A stretch of DNA of 64,000 bases, taken from positions 62,001 through 126,000 of the forward strand of contig NZ_BLJU01000021.1 of NCBI RefSeq assembly GCF_009932725.1, read 5' to 3'. The notes under the pieces were generated by a model. It did no database searches. It was not told the origin of the DNA and saw only the letters and a program-made list of their open reading frames with translations. Each line of letters begins with the position of its first letter. Within the stretch, counting starts at the first letter, position 1. The translations under genes and the position numbers were made by a program. The stretch comes from Pseudomonas yangonensis. GTDB lineage: Bacteria > Pseudomonadota > Gammaproteobacteria > Pseudomonadales > Pseudomonadaceae. Below, piece after piece: positions 47,749 to 55,945 of this stretch.

Positions 47749-47936
47749 AATCGGACGTTACCGCGCGGCCCCATCAGCGCCCAGATGATCAGACCGAGCA
47801 CGGGCAGCAGCGCGATCAGCAGAATCCATAGGACCTTGATCCCGGTCTCGGCGTTGCTCTTGATCACGTTGATGATGGCCCAGATATCCAGGGCCAGGAT
47901 GACCAGGCCGATCAGCCCGTTGAAGGTAGACCCCAT
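47745..47936 (-). CDS. PLDc_N-type small membrane protein
   Basis: This 63-aa protein has two membrane helices (FNGLIGLVILALDIWAII and IKVLWILLIALLPVLGLII) and the closing motif WALMGPRG typical of PLDc_N / phospholipase D N-terminal-like proteins. No enzyme domain follows; function is unknown. The ATG at 47936 is chosen because the helices begin right after it; the longer in-frame start is not likely. It overlaps the exported phosphatase gene by four bases. Confidence 0.85.
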   Translation of the reverse strand: MGSTFNGLIGLVILALDIWAIINVIKSNAETGIKVLWILLIALLPVLGLIIWALMGPRGNVRL

Positions 47937-47997
47937 GACGACACTCCCGTCTGAAAGGTTGCCTTCATAGGATAGTCGGCGGCGTGCGCCGGTTCCC

Positions 47998-48537
47998 TCA
48001 CGCCTCCAGCCGAGGGAATCGGCTGGCGATATCGTCACCGGTGCGCTCCGGCGTCTCGTCCCCCTCACTCAGGCGCAACACCAGCACATGCGGCTCCTCG
48101 CCCAGATCGAACCAGTGGCGGGTAGCGGCCGGCAAGGTCAGCAGATCGCCACGCTCGCCTTGCAGCAGGTAGACGTAGCCATCGAGATGCACGGCAAGTT
48201 GAGCGAAACCGCCGATGAACAACCAGGCGCTGGCCGAGGCCTGTACCTGCTCATCCAGGTAGCGAGCACGCAGCTCCAGCTTGTGCGGATGATTGCGCTG
48301 CAGGTTGAACACTTCCTGCTGCACATGCCCCTCCTTGCCCATGAACGCCTGCAGCCAGAGACCGTAAGCCGCATCGAACTCCGCCTGCTCGCAGCCGGGG
48401 CGTAATGCAGCCGGCAGTTCTACCCGGCGGTAGTCGATGCCCACCGCCGCCAGGGTACTGGCGATGTCATCGGCGTGGTTCAGGACCTTGTTCGGCAGTT
48501 CCGGTGAGGTGTGCAGATGTACGGCGAGGCTGCTCAT
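47998..48537 (-). CDS. Acireductone dioxygenase-like cupin lacking metal ligands
   Basis: This 179-aa protein follows the MtnD (acireductone dioxygenase) pattern over its whole length: SPELPNKVL near the start, the LELRARYLDE segment, RHWFDLGEEPH and the closing DIASRFPRL. Where MtnD has H-x-H-x3-E for the metal (His96, His98, Glu102 in the Klebsiella enzyme), this protein has Gln97, Gln99 and Ser103; only the fourth His (141) remains. So it is probably not a working dioxygenase in the methionine salvage pathway. There is no obvious Shine-Dalgarno. It follows the MFS gene by 16 bp on the same strand. Confidence 0.85.
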   Translation of the reverse strand: MSSLAVHLHTSPELPNKVLNHADDIASTLAAVGIDYRRVELPAALRPGCEQAEFDAAYGLWLQAFMGKEGHVQQEVFNLQRNHPHKLELRARYLDEQVQASASAWLFIGGFAQLAVHLDGYVYLLQGERGDLLTLPAATRHWFDLGEEPHVLVLRLSEGDETPERTGDDIASRFPRLEA

Positions 48538-48553
48538 GGAGGATTCACTCGAT

Positions 48554-49705
48554 TCAGGGCCGCTCGGGCGGCAGACGGGTGGCAATGACGTAGGCTGCGA
48601 GCAAGGCTACCAGACTGGCGATGGCGAAGGTCCAGGCCGGGCCCAGGCTCTTCCAGCTGTAACCGGCATACAGCGCGCCAAGCGCACCGCCGATGCCGGC
48701 CAGGCTGACGTAGAGCGCCTGGGCCTGCCCCTGCTGGCGGTCGGCGAAACTGCGTTGTACGAAGTGGATGCACCCGGCATGGAAGGCGCCGAAGGTAGCG
48801 GCGTGCATGCACTGAGCCAGCAGCAATACCGGCAGGTACTGGGGCAGACTGCCCAGAAGCAGCCAGCGTACGGCGGTGATCAGGAAGCTGGCCAGCAACA
48901 CCGCGCGCAGCGAGTAACGCTGCAGCAGCCGGGCCATGACCAGAAACAGGAGTATCTCCGCTACCACCCCCAGCGCCCAGAACAGACCGATGGCGCCGCG
49001 GCTGTAGCCAACGCCCTCCAGATGCAGGGTGAGGAAGGTGTAGTACGGACCATTGCTCAACTGCATCAGCCCAACGCAGATATAGAACGCGAGGATGCCG
49101 GGGCGCCGCAACTGGCGCACAAACCCCCCAGGCTCCAGCGTGCTCGGGCGCAACACAGGCTCAGCATTGGGCACCCACAAACTGCTGATGACGATACCCG
49201 CCATGATCACCAGCAACGCGGCCGGGTACGCATCCAGGCTCAGCCACTCGAACAGCAGGCCGAGACCGACCACGGCGACGATGAAACCAATGCTGCCCCA
49301 CAGGCGAATCTGGCTGTAACGCGCCGCCTGCTCACGCAGATGCGCCAGGGTGATGACTTCGAACTGCGGCAGCACGGCATGCCAGAAGAAGGCATGGCTG
49401 GCCATGATCAGCGCCAGCCAGGCATAGCTCTGATCGAGGAAGATGCCGGCGAAGCAAAGCAGCGTACAGAGCGCGCCGAGGCGCACGATGAGCAGGCGCT
49501 GGCCGGTGTGGTCACCCAGCCAACCCCACAAGTTCGGCGCCAGGCAGCGCATCAGCATGGGAATGGCGATCAGCTCGCCGATGCGCGCCGGGGAAAAACC
49601 CAGGTGGTCGAAGTACAACGCCAGGAACGGCGCCGTGCCCCCGAGCAGGGCGAAGTAGCAGAAGTAGAAACCGGACAGCCGCCAGTACGGCAGGGCCGCG
49701 CTCAT
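48554..49705 (-). CDS. MFS transporter (phenylpropionate permease-like)
   Basis: This 383-aa protein has 12 predicted helices and the N-terminal pattern YWRLSGFYFCYFALLGGTAPF, similar to the HcaT/YcaD-type MFS_1-like family. Substrate is unknown. It lies between aroC (13-bp gap) and the degenerate acireductone dioxygenase gene on the same strand, an order I recall in P. aeruginosa near aroC. Length is normal for this family. Confidence 0.85.
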   Translation of the reverse strand: MSAALPYWRLSGFYFCYFALLGGTAPFLALYFDHLGFSPARIGELIAIPMLMRCLAPNLWGWLGDHTGQRLLIVRLGALCTLLCFAGIFLDQSYAWLALIMASHAFFWHAVLPQFEVITLAHLREQAARYSQIRLWGSIGFIVAVVGLGLLFEWLSLDAYPAALLVIMAGIVISSLWVPNAEPVLRPSTLEPGGFVRQLRRPGILAFYICVGLMQLSNGPYYTFLTLHLEGVGYSRGAIGLFWALGVVAEILLFLVMARLLQRYSLRAVLLASFLITAVRWLLLGSLPQYLPVLLLAQCMHAATFGAFHAGCIHFVQRSFADRQQGQAQALYVSLAGIGGALGALYAGYSWKSLGPAWTFAIASLVALLAAYVIATRLPPERP

Positions 49706-49718
49706 GCCGCCGCCCGGA

Positions 49719-50810
49719 TCACAGCTGCGGCAGCACCGGCGTGGTGACGCGCACGTCGGCGTTCTGCGCGCGGTGACGCAGCAGGTGATCCATGAGCACG
49801 ATGGCCATCATTGCCTCGGCGATCGGCGTGGCGCGGATACCCACGCAAGGGTCGTGACGGCCCTTGGTGATGACGTCCACCGGGTTGCCGTCAATGTCGA
49901 TGGAACGCCCCGGCGTGGTGATGCTGGAGGTCGGCTTGAGCGCCAGGTGGGCGACGATCGGCTGGCCGCTGGAGATGCCGCCAAGAATGCCGCCGGCGTT
50001 GTTGGAGAGGAAACCTTCCGGGGTCAGCTCGTCGCGATGCTCGGTGCCGCGCTGGGCGACGCAGGCAAAGCCGGCGCCGATCTCCACGCCCTTGACCGCG
50101 TTGATACTCATCAGCGCGTGGGCCAGCTCGGCGTCGAGGCGGTCGAAAATCGGCTCGCCGAGCCCCGGCATCACCCCTTCGGCAACCACGGTGATCTTCG
50201 CGCCGACCGAATCCTGGTCACGGCGCAGCTGATCCATGTAGGCCTCCAGCTCCGGCACCTTGTCCGGGTCGGGGCTGAAGAAGGCGTTCTCCTCCACCGA
50301 ATCCCAGGTCTTGAAAGGGATTTCGATGGGGCCGAGCTGGCTCATGTAGCCACGGATGACGATGCCCTGGCTGGCCAGAAACTTCTTGGCGATGGCACCG
50401 GCCGCCACACGCATGGCAGTTTCGCGCGCCGAGCTGCGGCCGCCGCCACGGTAGTCGCGGATGCCGTATTTGTGATGGTAGGTGTAGTCGGCGTGCGCCG
50501 GGCGGAACAGATCCTTGATCGCCGAATAGTCCTTGGACTTCTGGTCGGTATTGCGGATCAGCAGGCCGATGGAGCAACCGGTGGTCTTGCCTTCGAACAC
50601 GCCGGAAAGGATTTCCACCTCGTCGGCTTCCTGGCGCTGCGTCGTGTGGCGGCTGGTGCCCGGCTTGCGGCGGTCGAGGTCGCGCTGCAGGTCTTCCAGG
50701 CAGATCTCGACACCGGGTGGGCAACCGTCGACGATGGCGACCAGCGCCGGGCCATGGCTTTCGCCAGCGGTGGTGACGGTGAACAGCTTGCCGTAGGTAT
50801 TGCCGGACAT
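49719..50810 (-). CDS. aroC: Chorismate synthase
   Basis: This 363-aa FMN-dependent enzyme makes chorismate from EPSP, the last step of the shikimate pathway. It carries the signatures GESHGPALVAIVDG (16-29), GGRSSARETAMRVAAGA and RGTEHRDEL. The ATG at 50810 begins the family N-terminus MSGNTYGKLFTVTTAGE. It is followed by the MFS gene on the same strand. Confidence 0.97.
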   Translation of the reverse strand: MSGNTYGKLFTVTTAGESHGPALVAIVDGCPPGVEICLEDLQRDLDRRKPGTSRHTTQRQEADEVEILSGVFEGKTTGCSIGLLIRNTDQKSKDYSAIKDLFRPAHADYTYHHKYGIRDYRGGGRSSARETAMRVAAGAIAKKFLASQGIVIRGYMSQLGPIEIPFKTWDSVEENAFFSPDPDKVPELEAYMDQLRRDQDSVGAKITVVAEGVMPGLGEPIFDRLDAELAHALMSINAVKGVEIGAGFACVAQRGTEHRDELTPEGFLSNNAGGILGGISSGQPIVAHLALKPTSSITTPGRSIDIDGNPVDVITKGRHDPCVGIRATPIAEAMMAIVLMDHLLRHRAQNADVRVTTPVLPQL

Positions 50811-50964
50811 GGGAAGACGCTCCGCGAGATTCAGCATCGGCCTGCCACTGCGCAGGCCCGATTCACAAGGTGGGCGAGTATACCTGCCACCTACTTGCAG
50901 TTCACCCCGAACCTTGCTCGTTCGGATGCGTCCAATGCCAGTCTGCCACTACCCTGCCCTCATC

Positions 50965-51927
50965 ATGCTGCGAGCTCTGCTCTTGTCCCTCACCCTGATC
51001 ACTGGCCTGGCCCAGGCCAGCACCACCCGCCAACAGCCCATCAGCCTCGACACCGACCAGGGCACCCTGTACGGCAGCCTGCTCGTGCCGCAAAGCGACA
51101 AGCCGCTGCCGGTGGCGCTGCTGATCGCCGGCTCCGGCCCCACGGACCGCGACGGCAACAATCCCGAGGGTGGTCATAACGATGCGCTGAAAAAGCTGGC
51201 TCAGGTCCTGGCGCGCAATGGCGTCGCCAGCCTGCGCTACGACAAGCGCGGCGTGGCCGCCAGCCGTGCCGCGACGCCCGATGAAAAGGACCTCAGCGTC
51301 GAGCGCTACGTGGCCGACGCTGAAGGTTGGGCCAGGCTGCTCCGGGACGATCCACGCTTCGACCGGCTGATTTTCATCGGCCACAGCGAGGGCGCGCTGA
51401 TCGCCAGTCTGGCCGCGCCTGCCAGCCAGGCCGACGCGCTGGTGTCGATCGCCGGTCCCGCCTACCCCATCGGCCAGGTGCTGGACATGCAACTGGCCAT
51501 GCGTCTGCCATCGCCGTTGCTGGACGAAAGCCGGCACATCCTCGCCAATCTGATTCGCGGCAAGCTGCAGCCGAAAGTGCCCAAGGAGTTGCAGGTGGTG
51601 TATCGGCCGAGCGTGCAGCCCTACCTGATCAGCCTGCTGCGCCAGGACCCGGCGGAGAACTTCGCCGCGCTGCAAATGCCCGCCTTGATCGTGCAGGGCA
51701 CCCATGATGCGCAGGTCAGCCCGGACAACGCCGAGGTGCTCAAGCAGGCCAAACCCGATGCCGAGCTTGCACTGATTCCCGGCATGAACCACGTCATGCG
51801 TATCACACCGGCGGCCTGGAACGAACAGGTAGCGTCCTATGACGATCCGCAGCTACCCTTGGCCCGTGCGCTGGGCGAGCGGATCGTCGCCTTTATTCGC
51901 TCCAGTGCTGAGGAAAATGGCCGATAA
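50965..51927 (+). CDS. Exported alpha/beta hydrolase
   Basis: This protein of about 320 aa has a signal peptide (LRALLLSLTLITGLAQAS) and a serine hydrolase core: GSGPTDRDGNN oxyanion region, nucleophile GHSEGA, acid in QGTHDAQVS and His in GMNHVM. This matches peptidase S9/lysophospholipase-like periplasmic hydrolases; the substrate is unknown. The start is uncertain: ATGs at 50926 and 50935 also lie in frame, and none has a good Shine-Dalgarno. It faces aroC, whose start is at 50810. Confidence 0.82.
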   Translation: MLRALLLSLTLITGLAQASTTRQQPISLDTDQGTLYGSLLVPQSDKPLPVALLIAGSGPTDRDGNNPEGGHNDALKKLAQVLARNGVASLRYDKRGVAASRAATPDEKDLSVERYVADAEGWARLLRDDPRFDRLIFIGHSEGALIASLAAPASQADALVSIAGPAYPIGQVLDMQLAMRLPSPLLDESRHILANLIRGKLQPKVPKELQVVYRPSVQPYLISLLRQDPAENFAALQMPALIVQGTHDAQVSPDNAEVLKQAKPDAELALIPGMNHVMRITPAAWNEQVASYDDPQLPLARALGERIVAFIRSSAEENGR

Positions 51928-51963
51928 CGCAGCGAAGGCCACCGAACAGTACACAGGACGCCC

Positions 51964-52764
51964 ATGAGCGAAAACCCAGCCCCGCAGGCACAAGCCGCCG
52001 AAGCCGAAGCAGCTGCAGGCGAAACGCCCGCTGCAGCGCACCCCTGGTCTGACCTGCCAGCCGAGCAGTTCAGCCTGCTGCGTCTGGCGCCGCTGCCCGT
52101 CGACCGTGAAACCGGGCCGCGGCCGCTGCGCTTCGTCCAGCTCGGCCGGGTAGAACGGCATGCCAAGGACACCAGCCTGTTGCGTCTGACCATCCAGATC
52201 CCCGGCCAGCGCCTGCATCGGCAGACCAACCTGCTGGAAGTCTGGGCCGATCATCAGAACAAGGAGGTTCGCTTCGGTCCGGACAAGGGCTTGAGCGTGG
52301 AGCCGGCCAACCGAGGCCTGGGGCGTTTTCTCATGGCTCAGGGCATCGCCTGGGCACGCAAGCATTACGCACACTATCAGGTAGAAGGCGGCGCCCTGCC
52401 GACCAAGGACAACTTCAACGAGGCCGCTCGCGCCCGCCGTGATCACGCGCTGAAGGCGCAGGGCTTCACCATCGAGTACAGCGACCCGCTGCAGCTCAAG
52501 CCGTTCTACAGCGCGCCGCGGGTCAGCTCGCTGCACGGCGACTGGCATGCCGAAAAGGTGCAGATCGTCGAGTTGCTCGACGCCGCCGCAATGCTCCAGC
52601 AGGCCGACCAGACGCTGCAGGAGCAGGACGTCAAGCTGCGCAAACTGGAAGATCGGGTCGATCGCCTCAAGCGCGAAGACAGCGGCCTGCGCTTCACCAT
52701 CACCTGCCTGGTGGCGTTCAGCCTTTTTCAGGCCGGCCTGCTGATCTGGATCGCCACACGCTGA
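51964..52764 (+). CDS. GNAT-like, coiled-coil, membrane-anchored protein
   Basis: This 266-aa protein has no name that I recognise with certainty. An Ala/Glu-rich N-terminus (1-35) is followed by a domain (about 55-190) whose segment NRGLGRFLMAQGIAWA (116-131) and closing RRDHALKAQGFTIEY look like the acetyl-CoA motif and C-terminal helix of GNAT acetyltransferases. Then come a coiled coil (about 200-240) and one C-terminal membrane helix (about 242-263). If correct, it would be an acetyltransferase held at the inner membrane facing the cytoplasm. It lies 36 bp after the exported hydrolase gene. Confidence 0.8.
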   Translation: MSENPAPQAQAAEAEAAAGETPAAAHPWSDLPAEQFSLLRLAPLPVDRETGPRPLRFVQLGRVERHAKDTSLLRLTIQIPGQRLHRQTNLLEVWADHQNKEVRFGPDKGLSVEPANRGLGRFLMAQGIAWARKHYAHYQVEGGALPTKDNFNEAARARRDHALKAQGFTIEYSDPLQLKPFYSAPRVSSLHGDWHAEKVQIVELLDAAAMLQQADQTLQEQDVKLRKLEDRVDRLKREDSGLRFTITCLVAFSLFQAGLLIWIATR

Positions 52765-52768
52765 TTCA

Positions 52769-52900
52769 TCGCGGCTGAAGCCGCTCCTACAGCCCGTAGG
52801 GCGGATCGCGCTCTATCGATCCACCGTTGTGGTGGATAATAAAAAGCGACATCCACCCTACGCAGCTAAGCGCCCCCTGTAGGAGCGGCTTCAGCCGCGA
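52769..52900. repeat. Nested REP pairs
   Basis: The outer arms TCGCGGCTGAAGCCGCTCC and its inverse (52769-52792 and 52877-52900) enclose an inner inverted pair CGTAGGGCGGAT / ATCCACCCTACG (52795-52806 and 52851-52862). Two different repeat families thus sit one inside the other in the spacer between convergent genes. Confidence 0.8.
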
Positions 52901-52911
52901 AAAAAAATCGA

Positions 52912-53832
52912 TCAGCCCTTGACTCGCGAACGAAACAGCGCCTGATGCTCACGGCACTGCTTGGCCGCCAGCAGGAACACGCCATGCCCGCCGCGCTGGA
53001 AGTCCAGCCAGGTGAAGTCCACCTCCGGATACAGCGCCTCGACGTGCACCTGGCTGTTGCCCACTTCGACGATCAGAACGCCACGCTCGGTCAGGTGATC
53101 GGCCGCTTCGGCCAGCATGCGGCGCACCAGATCCAGCCCATCATCGCCACAGGCCAGGCCCATCTCAGGCTCGTGCTGGTATTCGGCCGGCATGTCGGCG
53201 AAATCCTCGGCATCGACATAGGGCGGATTGGAGACGATCAGGTCGAAACGCTGCCCCGGCAGCTCGGCGAAGCCATCGCCCTGCACGCAGTAGACCCGCT
53301 CCTCCAGCCCGTGGCGCTCGATATTGAGGTTGGCCACCTCCAGCGCATCGAACGACAGGTCGCCCAGCACCACTTCTGCTTCGGGGAATTCGTAGGCGCA
53401 GGCGATGCCGATGCAGCCGGAGCCAGTGCACAGGTCGAGAATGCGCGCAGGCTCGGCAGGCAGCCACGGAGAGAAGTGGCAATCGATCAACTCGGCGATC
53501 GGCGAGCGCGGCACCAGCACGCGCTCATCGACCACGAAAGGCAGGCCGCAGAACCAGGCTTCGCCGAGCAGATAGGCGGTAGGAACGCGCTCTTCGATAC
53601 GACGCTTGAGCAATGCCTGCAGATGGGCATGCTCGTCATCTTCCAGACGGCAGTCGAGGTAGGCGTCGGAGATTTCCCAGGGCAGGTGCAATGCGCCGAG
53701 CACCAGTTGGCGCGCCTCATCCCAGGCATTGTCGGTGCCGTGCCCGAAGAACAGCTGTTCGGCCTGAAAACGGCTGACGGCCCAACGGATGTAATCACGC
53801 AGAGTGCGTAAACGGGTGGTGAGAGCGGTCAC
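52912..53832 (-). CDS. prmB: Ribosomal protein L3 N5-glutamine methyltransferase
   Basis: This 306-aa SAM methyltransferase modifies a glutamine of ribosomal protein L3. The SAM-binding ILDLCTGSGCIGIA motif and the catalytic NPPY (IVSNPPYVDAEDF) are intact. The N-terminal helical part marks the PrmB rather than PrmC subgroup (inference by resemblance). It is convergent with the GNAT-like gene. Length is normal. Confidence 0.93.
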   Translation of the reverse strand: MTALTTRLRTLRDYIRWAVSRFQAEQLFFGHGTDNAWDEARQLVLGALHLPWEISDAYLDCRLEDDEHAHLQALLKRRIEERVPTAYLLGEAWFCGLPFVVDERVLVPRSPIAELIDCHFSPWLPAEPARILDLCTGSGCIGIACAYEFPEAEVVLGDLSFDALEVANLNIERHGLEERVYCVQGDGFAELPGQRFDLIVSNPPYVDAEDFADMPAEYQHEPEMGLACGDDGLDLVRRMLAEAADHLTERGVLIVEVGNSQVHVEALYPEVDFTWLDFQRGGHGVFLLAAKQCREHQALFRSRVKG

Positions 53833-53909
53833 GGGCGGCCTCCGGAAGAAAAGTGCGGAAGTTTAGCCCAGTGCGGTAGCCAGCGCATGAACGTCGGGTT
53901 AACGAAGGC

Positions 53910-54038
53910 TCATGGCCCTTTATGCTTTCCGCGCGCTGCATCGTCGTCAGGGCGGCGCAACTCGCGCAGCACAGCGACCGATACGGCGATGGAAAACAAA
54001 AGCCAGAAATGCGGGGACAACTGCGACAAAAGTGACAT
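53910..54038 (-). CDS. 42-aa single-helix membrane peptide
   Basis: This short gene has a strong AGGAG six bases before its ATG at 54038. The peptide begins MSLLSQLSPHFWLLFSIAV, with one helix (about 8-26, HFWLLFSIAVSVAVLREL) and a charged tail RRPDDDAARGKHKGP. It lies between prmB and the isochorismatase-family gene on the opposite strand from the latter. No name comes to mind; it may be missed by annotation because of its size. Confidence 0.6.
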   Translation of the reverse strand: MSLLSQLSPHFWLLFSIAVSVAVLRELRRPDDDAARGKHKGP

Positions 54039-54193
54039 GGCAACTCCTTTTGCGTACGACCCCAACTCCTTCGGGGCAGTTCCGATTCTGCTCCGGCTCC
54101 ATGCACCGAGCAAGCATTGGCGCAGATAGAGGTTCACAGACCGCTCTGGCAAGCGGACAATGGCACATCATCACCATCAGCCAGGAGCCCGAG

Positions 54194-54790
54194 ATGTCCC
54201 ATCCGCAAACCATGTTCCAGCTCACCGGTCGTGGCCACGCACCGGCCAGCCTGAGCAATGCGACCTTGCTGATCATCGATGCCCAGGAAGAGTACCGCAG
54301 CGGCGTGCTGGCGCTTCCCGGCCTGGATCCGGCATTGGCGGAGATCGCCAGCCTGCTGGCCGCTGCTCGTGCAGCCGGCACCGACATCGTTCACGTCAAG
54401 CACCTCGGCATTCCCGGCGGTCTGCTCGACCCCAGCGGCCCGCGCGGCCGTCACCTGCCGGAGGCAGCGCCGCTGGCTGGCGAGATCATCGTGGAGAAAC
54501 GCCTGCCCAACGCCTTCGCCGGCACCGAGCTGCATGATCGCCTGCAGGCGCTCGGCCATCTCGACCTGATCGTCTGCGGTTTCATGACTCACTCCAGTGT
54601 CAGCACCACGGTACGTGCAGCCAAGGACTATGGTTATCGCTGCACACTGGTCGATACCGCTTGCGCCACCCGCGACCTGCCTGCGCCGAATGGCAGCGTG
54701 ATAGACGCCGCCGAAGTGCATCGCATCGAAATGATCGCCCTTGGCGACAACTTCGCCACCCTCGTGCCTAACGCCAAATCGCTGGTGTGA
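54194..54790 (+). CDS. Isochorismatase-family cysteine hydrolase homologue with Ser at the Cys site
   Basis: This 198-aa protein has the isochorismatase-like fold: Asp29 in LLIIDAQEEY and Lys102 in VEKRLPNAF. In the third motif, family members read G-x-M-T-H-M-C-V; here it is GFMTHSSVSTT, with Ser135 where the catalytic Cys should be. Some isochorismatases (EntB, PhzD) work without that Cys, so activity on a vinyl ether is possible, while amidase chemistry is doubtful. The ATG at 54194 follows an AGGAGCCCGAG. It lies in the prmB-folE neighbourhood as I recall it from P. aeruginosa. Confidence 0.88.
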   Translation: MSHPQTMFQLTGRGHAPASLSNATLLIIDAQEEYRSGVLALPGLDPALAEIASLLAAARAAGTDIVHVKHLGIPGGLLDPSGPRGRHLPEAAPLAGEIIVEKRLPNAFAGTELHDRLQALGHLDLIVCGFMTHSSVSTTVRAAKDYGYRCTLVDTACATRDLPAPNGSVIDAAEVHRIEMIALGDNFATLVPNAKSLV

Positions 54791-54871
54791 AAGCGGTAGC
54801 AGTATCACCAGCGCTGCGGAACCCGAACGCGACCAGCCGGTCATACCGCCGATAAGCCAAAGGAAATCGGA

Positions 54872-55192
54872 ATGAAGCTGTCCGACGATTTCGATGCACG
54901 CCGTCTGCGTCCGCGCCAGCCGAAACACTGGCGCCTGCGTATCGGTGCCGGGCTAGGCGCCCTGCTCGCCGCCTTCGGCATCCTCCTGTCCATGGCCGGC
55001 GTCGCTTCGCTGGCAGGTCGTGCGCCGGTACTGGGTACGCTCAATGACTCCACTGGCGAGGCCATCGTTCTGCTGCTGCTCGGCCTGTTTCTGCTGTGGG
55101 CCGGTATTGCCTTCTGGCGTCGCTGTCGCCGGCGCCTTCGCCGCCCCAGCGACCTGAGCCTGTCGCCAGGACTGATGAAAAAGCGAGACTGA
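54872..55192 (+). CDS. Small two-helix membrane protein, unknown function
   Basis: This 106-aa protein has two membrane helices (about 25-47 and 64-84), basic loops (WRRCRRRLRRP) and a conserved-looking region at the end (SPGLMKKRD). Function is unknown. An AAGGA lies before the ATG. It stands between the isochorismatase-like gene and the Smr gene. Confidence 0.78.
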   Translation: MKLSDDFDARRLRPRQPKHWRLRIGAGLGALLAAFGILLSMAGVASLAGRAPVLGTLNDSTGEAIVLLLLGLFLLWAGIAFWRRCRRRLRRPSDLSLSPGLMKKRD

Positions 55193-55302
55193 CCGCCCTC
55201 AGCGGCAGGGGAAATAGCCCGACGGCCACCTTTGACGTCGCACAACGATGGCCCACAGGCTGGACAGCCCCTAAAATGGGCGTCTGTTTCGCGGAGCCAC
55301 CG

Positions 55303-55860
55303 ATGCAAGACGACGACTTTTCCCTGTTCCAGGCCGAGCTGCGCGGCGTCAAGCCGCTCAGGCACGACCGCGCCGACACCGGCAAACCCAAACCCGATCG
55401 CAAGCAGTTCAACACCCTGCGCCAGGCTGCGACCATCAGCCAGGGCGAGATCAAGGTGGATGGACTGTCCGACCAGTTCGTCATCGACGTCGGCGCCGAG
55501 GACGCCCTGTACTGGGCTGCCAATGGCATGCAGGAAGGGCAGATGCGCAAGCTCAAGCTTGGCCAGATTCCATTCGACGGCAGCCTTGACCTGCACGGCA
55601 TGAGCGTCGAGAAGGCGCGCGACACGCTTTGGGAATTCCTGGCCGAGGCTACCAAGCTGGAGATTCGCTGCGTGCGCGTCACCCACGGCAAGGCGGTGCG
55701 CATGGACGGGCGCAAGCCCATGATCAAGAGCCACGTCAACACCTGGTTGCGCCAGCACCCGCAGGTGCTGGGCTTCAGCTCCTGTCTGGCCAAACACGGC
55801 GGTACCGGCGCGGTTTACATCATCCTCAAACGCACCATGATGGATGGTCGAGACGAGTAA
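55303..55860 (+). CDS. Smr-domain protein (YdaL/SmrA type)
   Basis: This 185-aa protein has a basic N-terminal part and a Smr domain (about 95-180), with the motif LDLHGMSVEKARDTLWEFL and the nuclease loop RVTHGKAVRMDGRKPMIK. Smr domains are MutS2-C-terminal-like and can nick DNA or cleave RNA; which applies here is not known. GGAG lies eight bases before the ATG at 55303. The next gene, folE, starts 86 bp later. Confidence 0.88.
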   Translation: MQDDDFSLFQAELRGVKPLRHDRADTGKPKPDRKQFNTLRQAATISQGEIKVDGLSDQFVIDVGAEDALYWAANGMQEGQMRKLKLGQIPFDGSLDLHGMSVEKARDTLWEFLAEATKLEIRCVRVTHGKAVRMDGRKPMIKSHVNTWLRQHPQVLGFSSCLAKHGGTGAVYIILKRTMMDGRDE

Positions 55861-55945
55861 CCCGGTACGCATCGGCCCTGACACTCTTGTCAGGCTCATA
55901 ATGGCGCCCTACCCTGCGCCCATTCGACACCCAACAGGATTTTCC

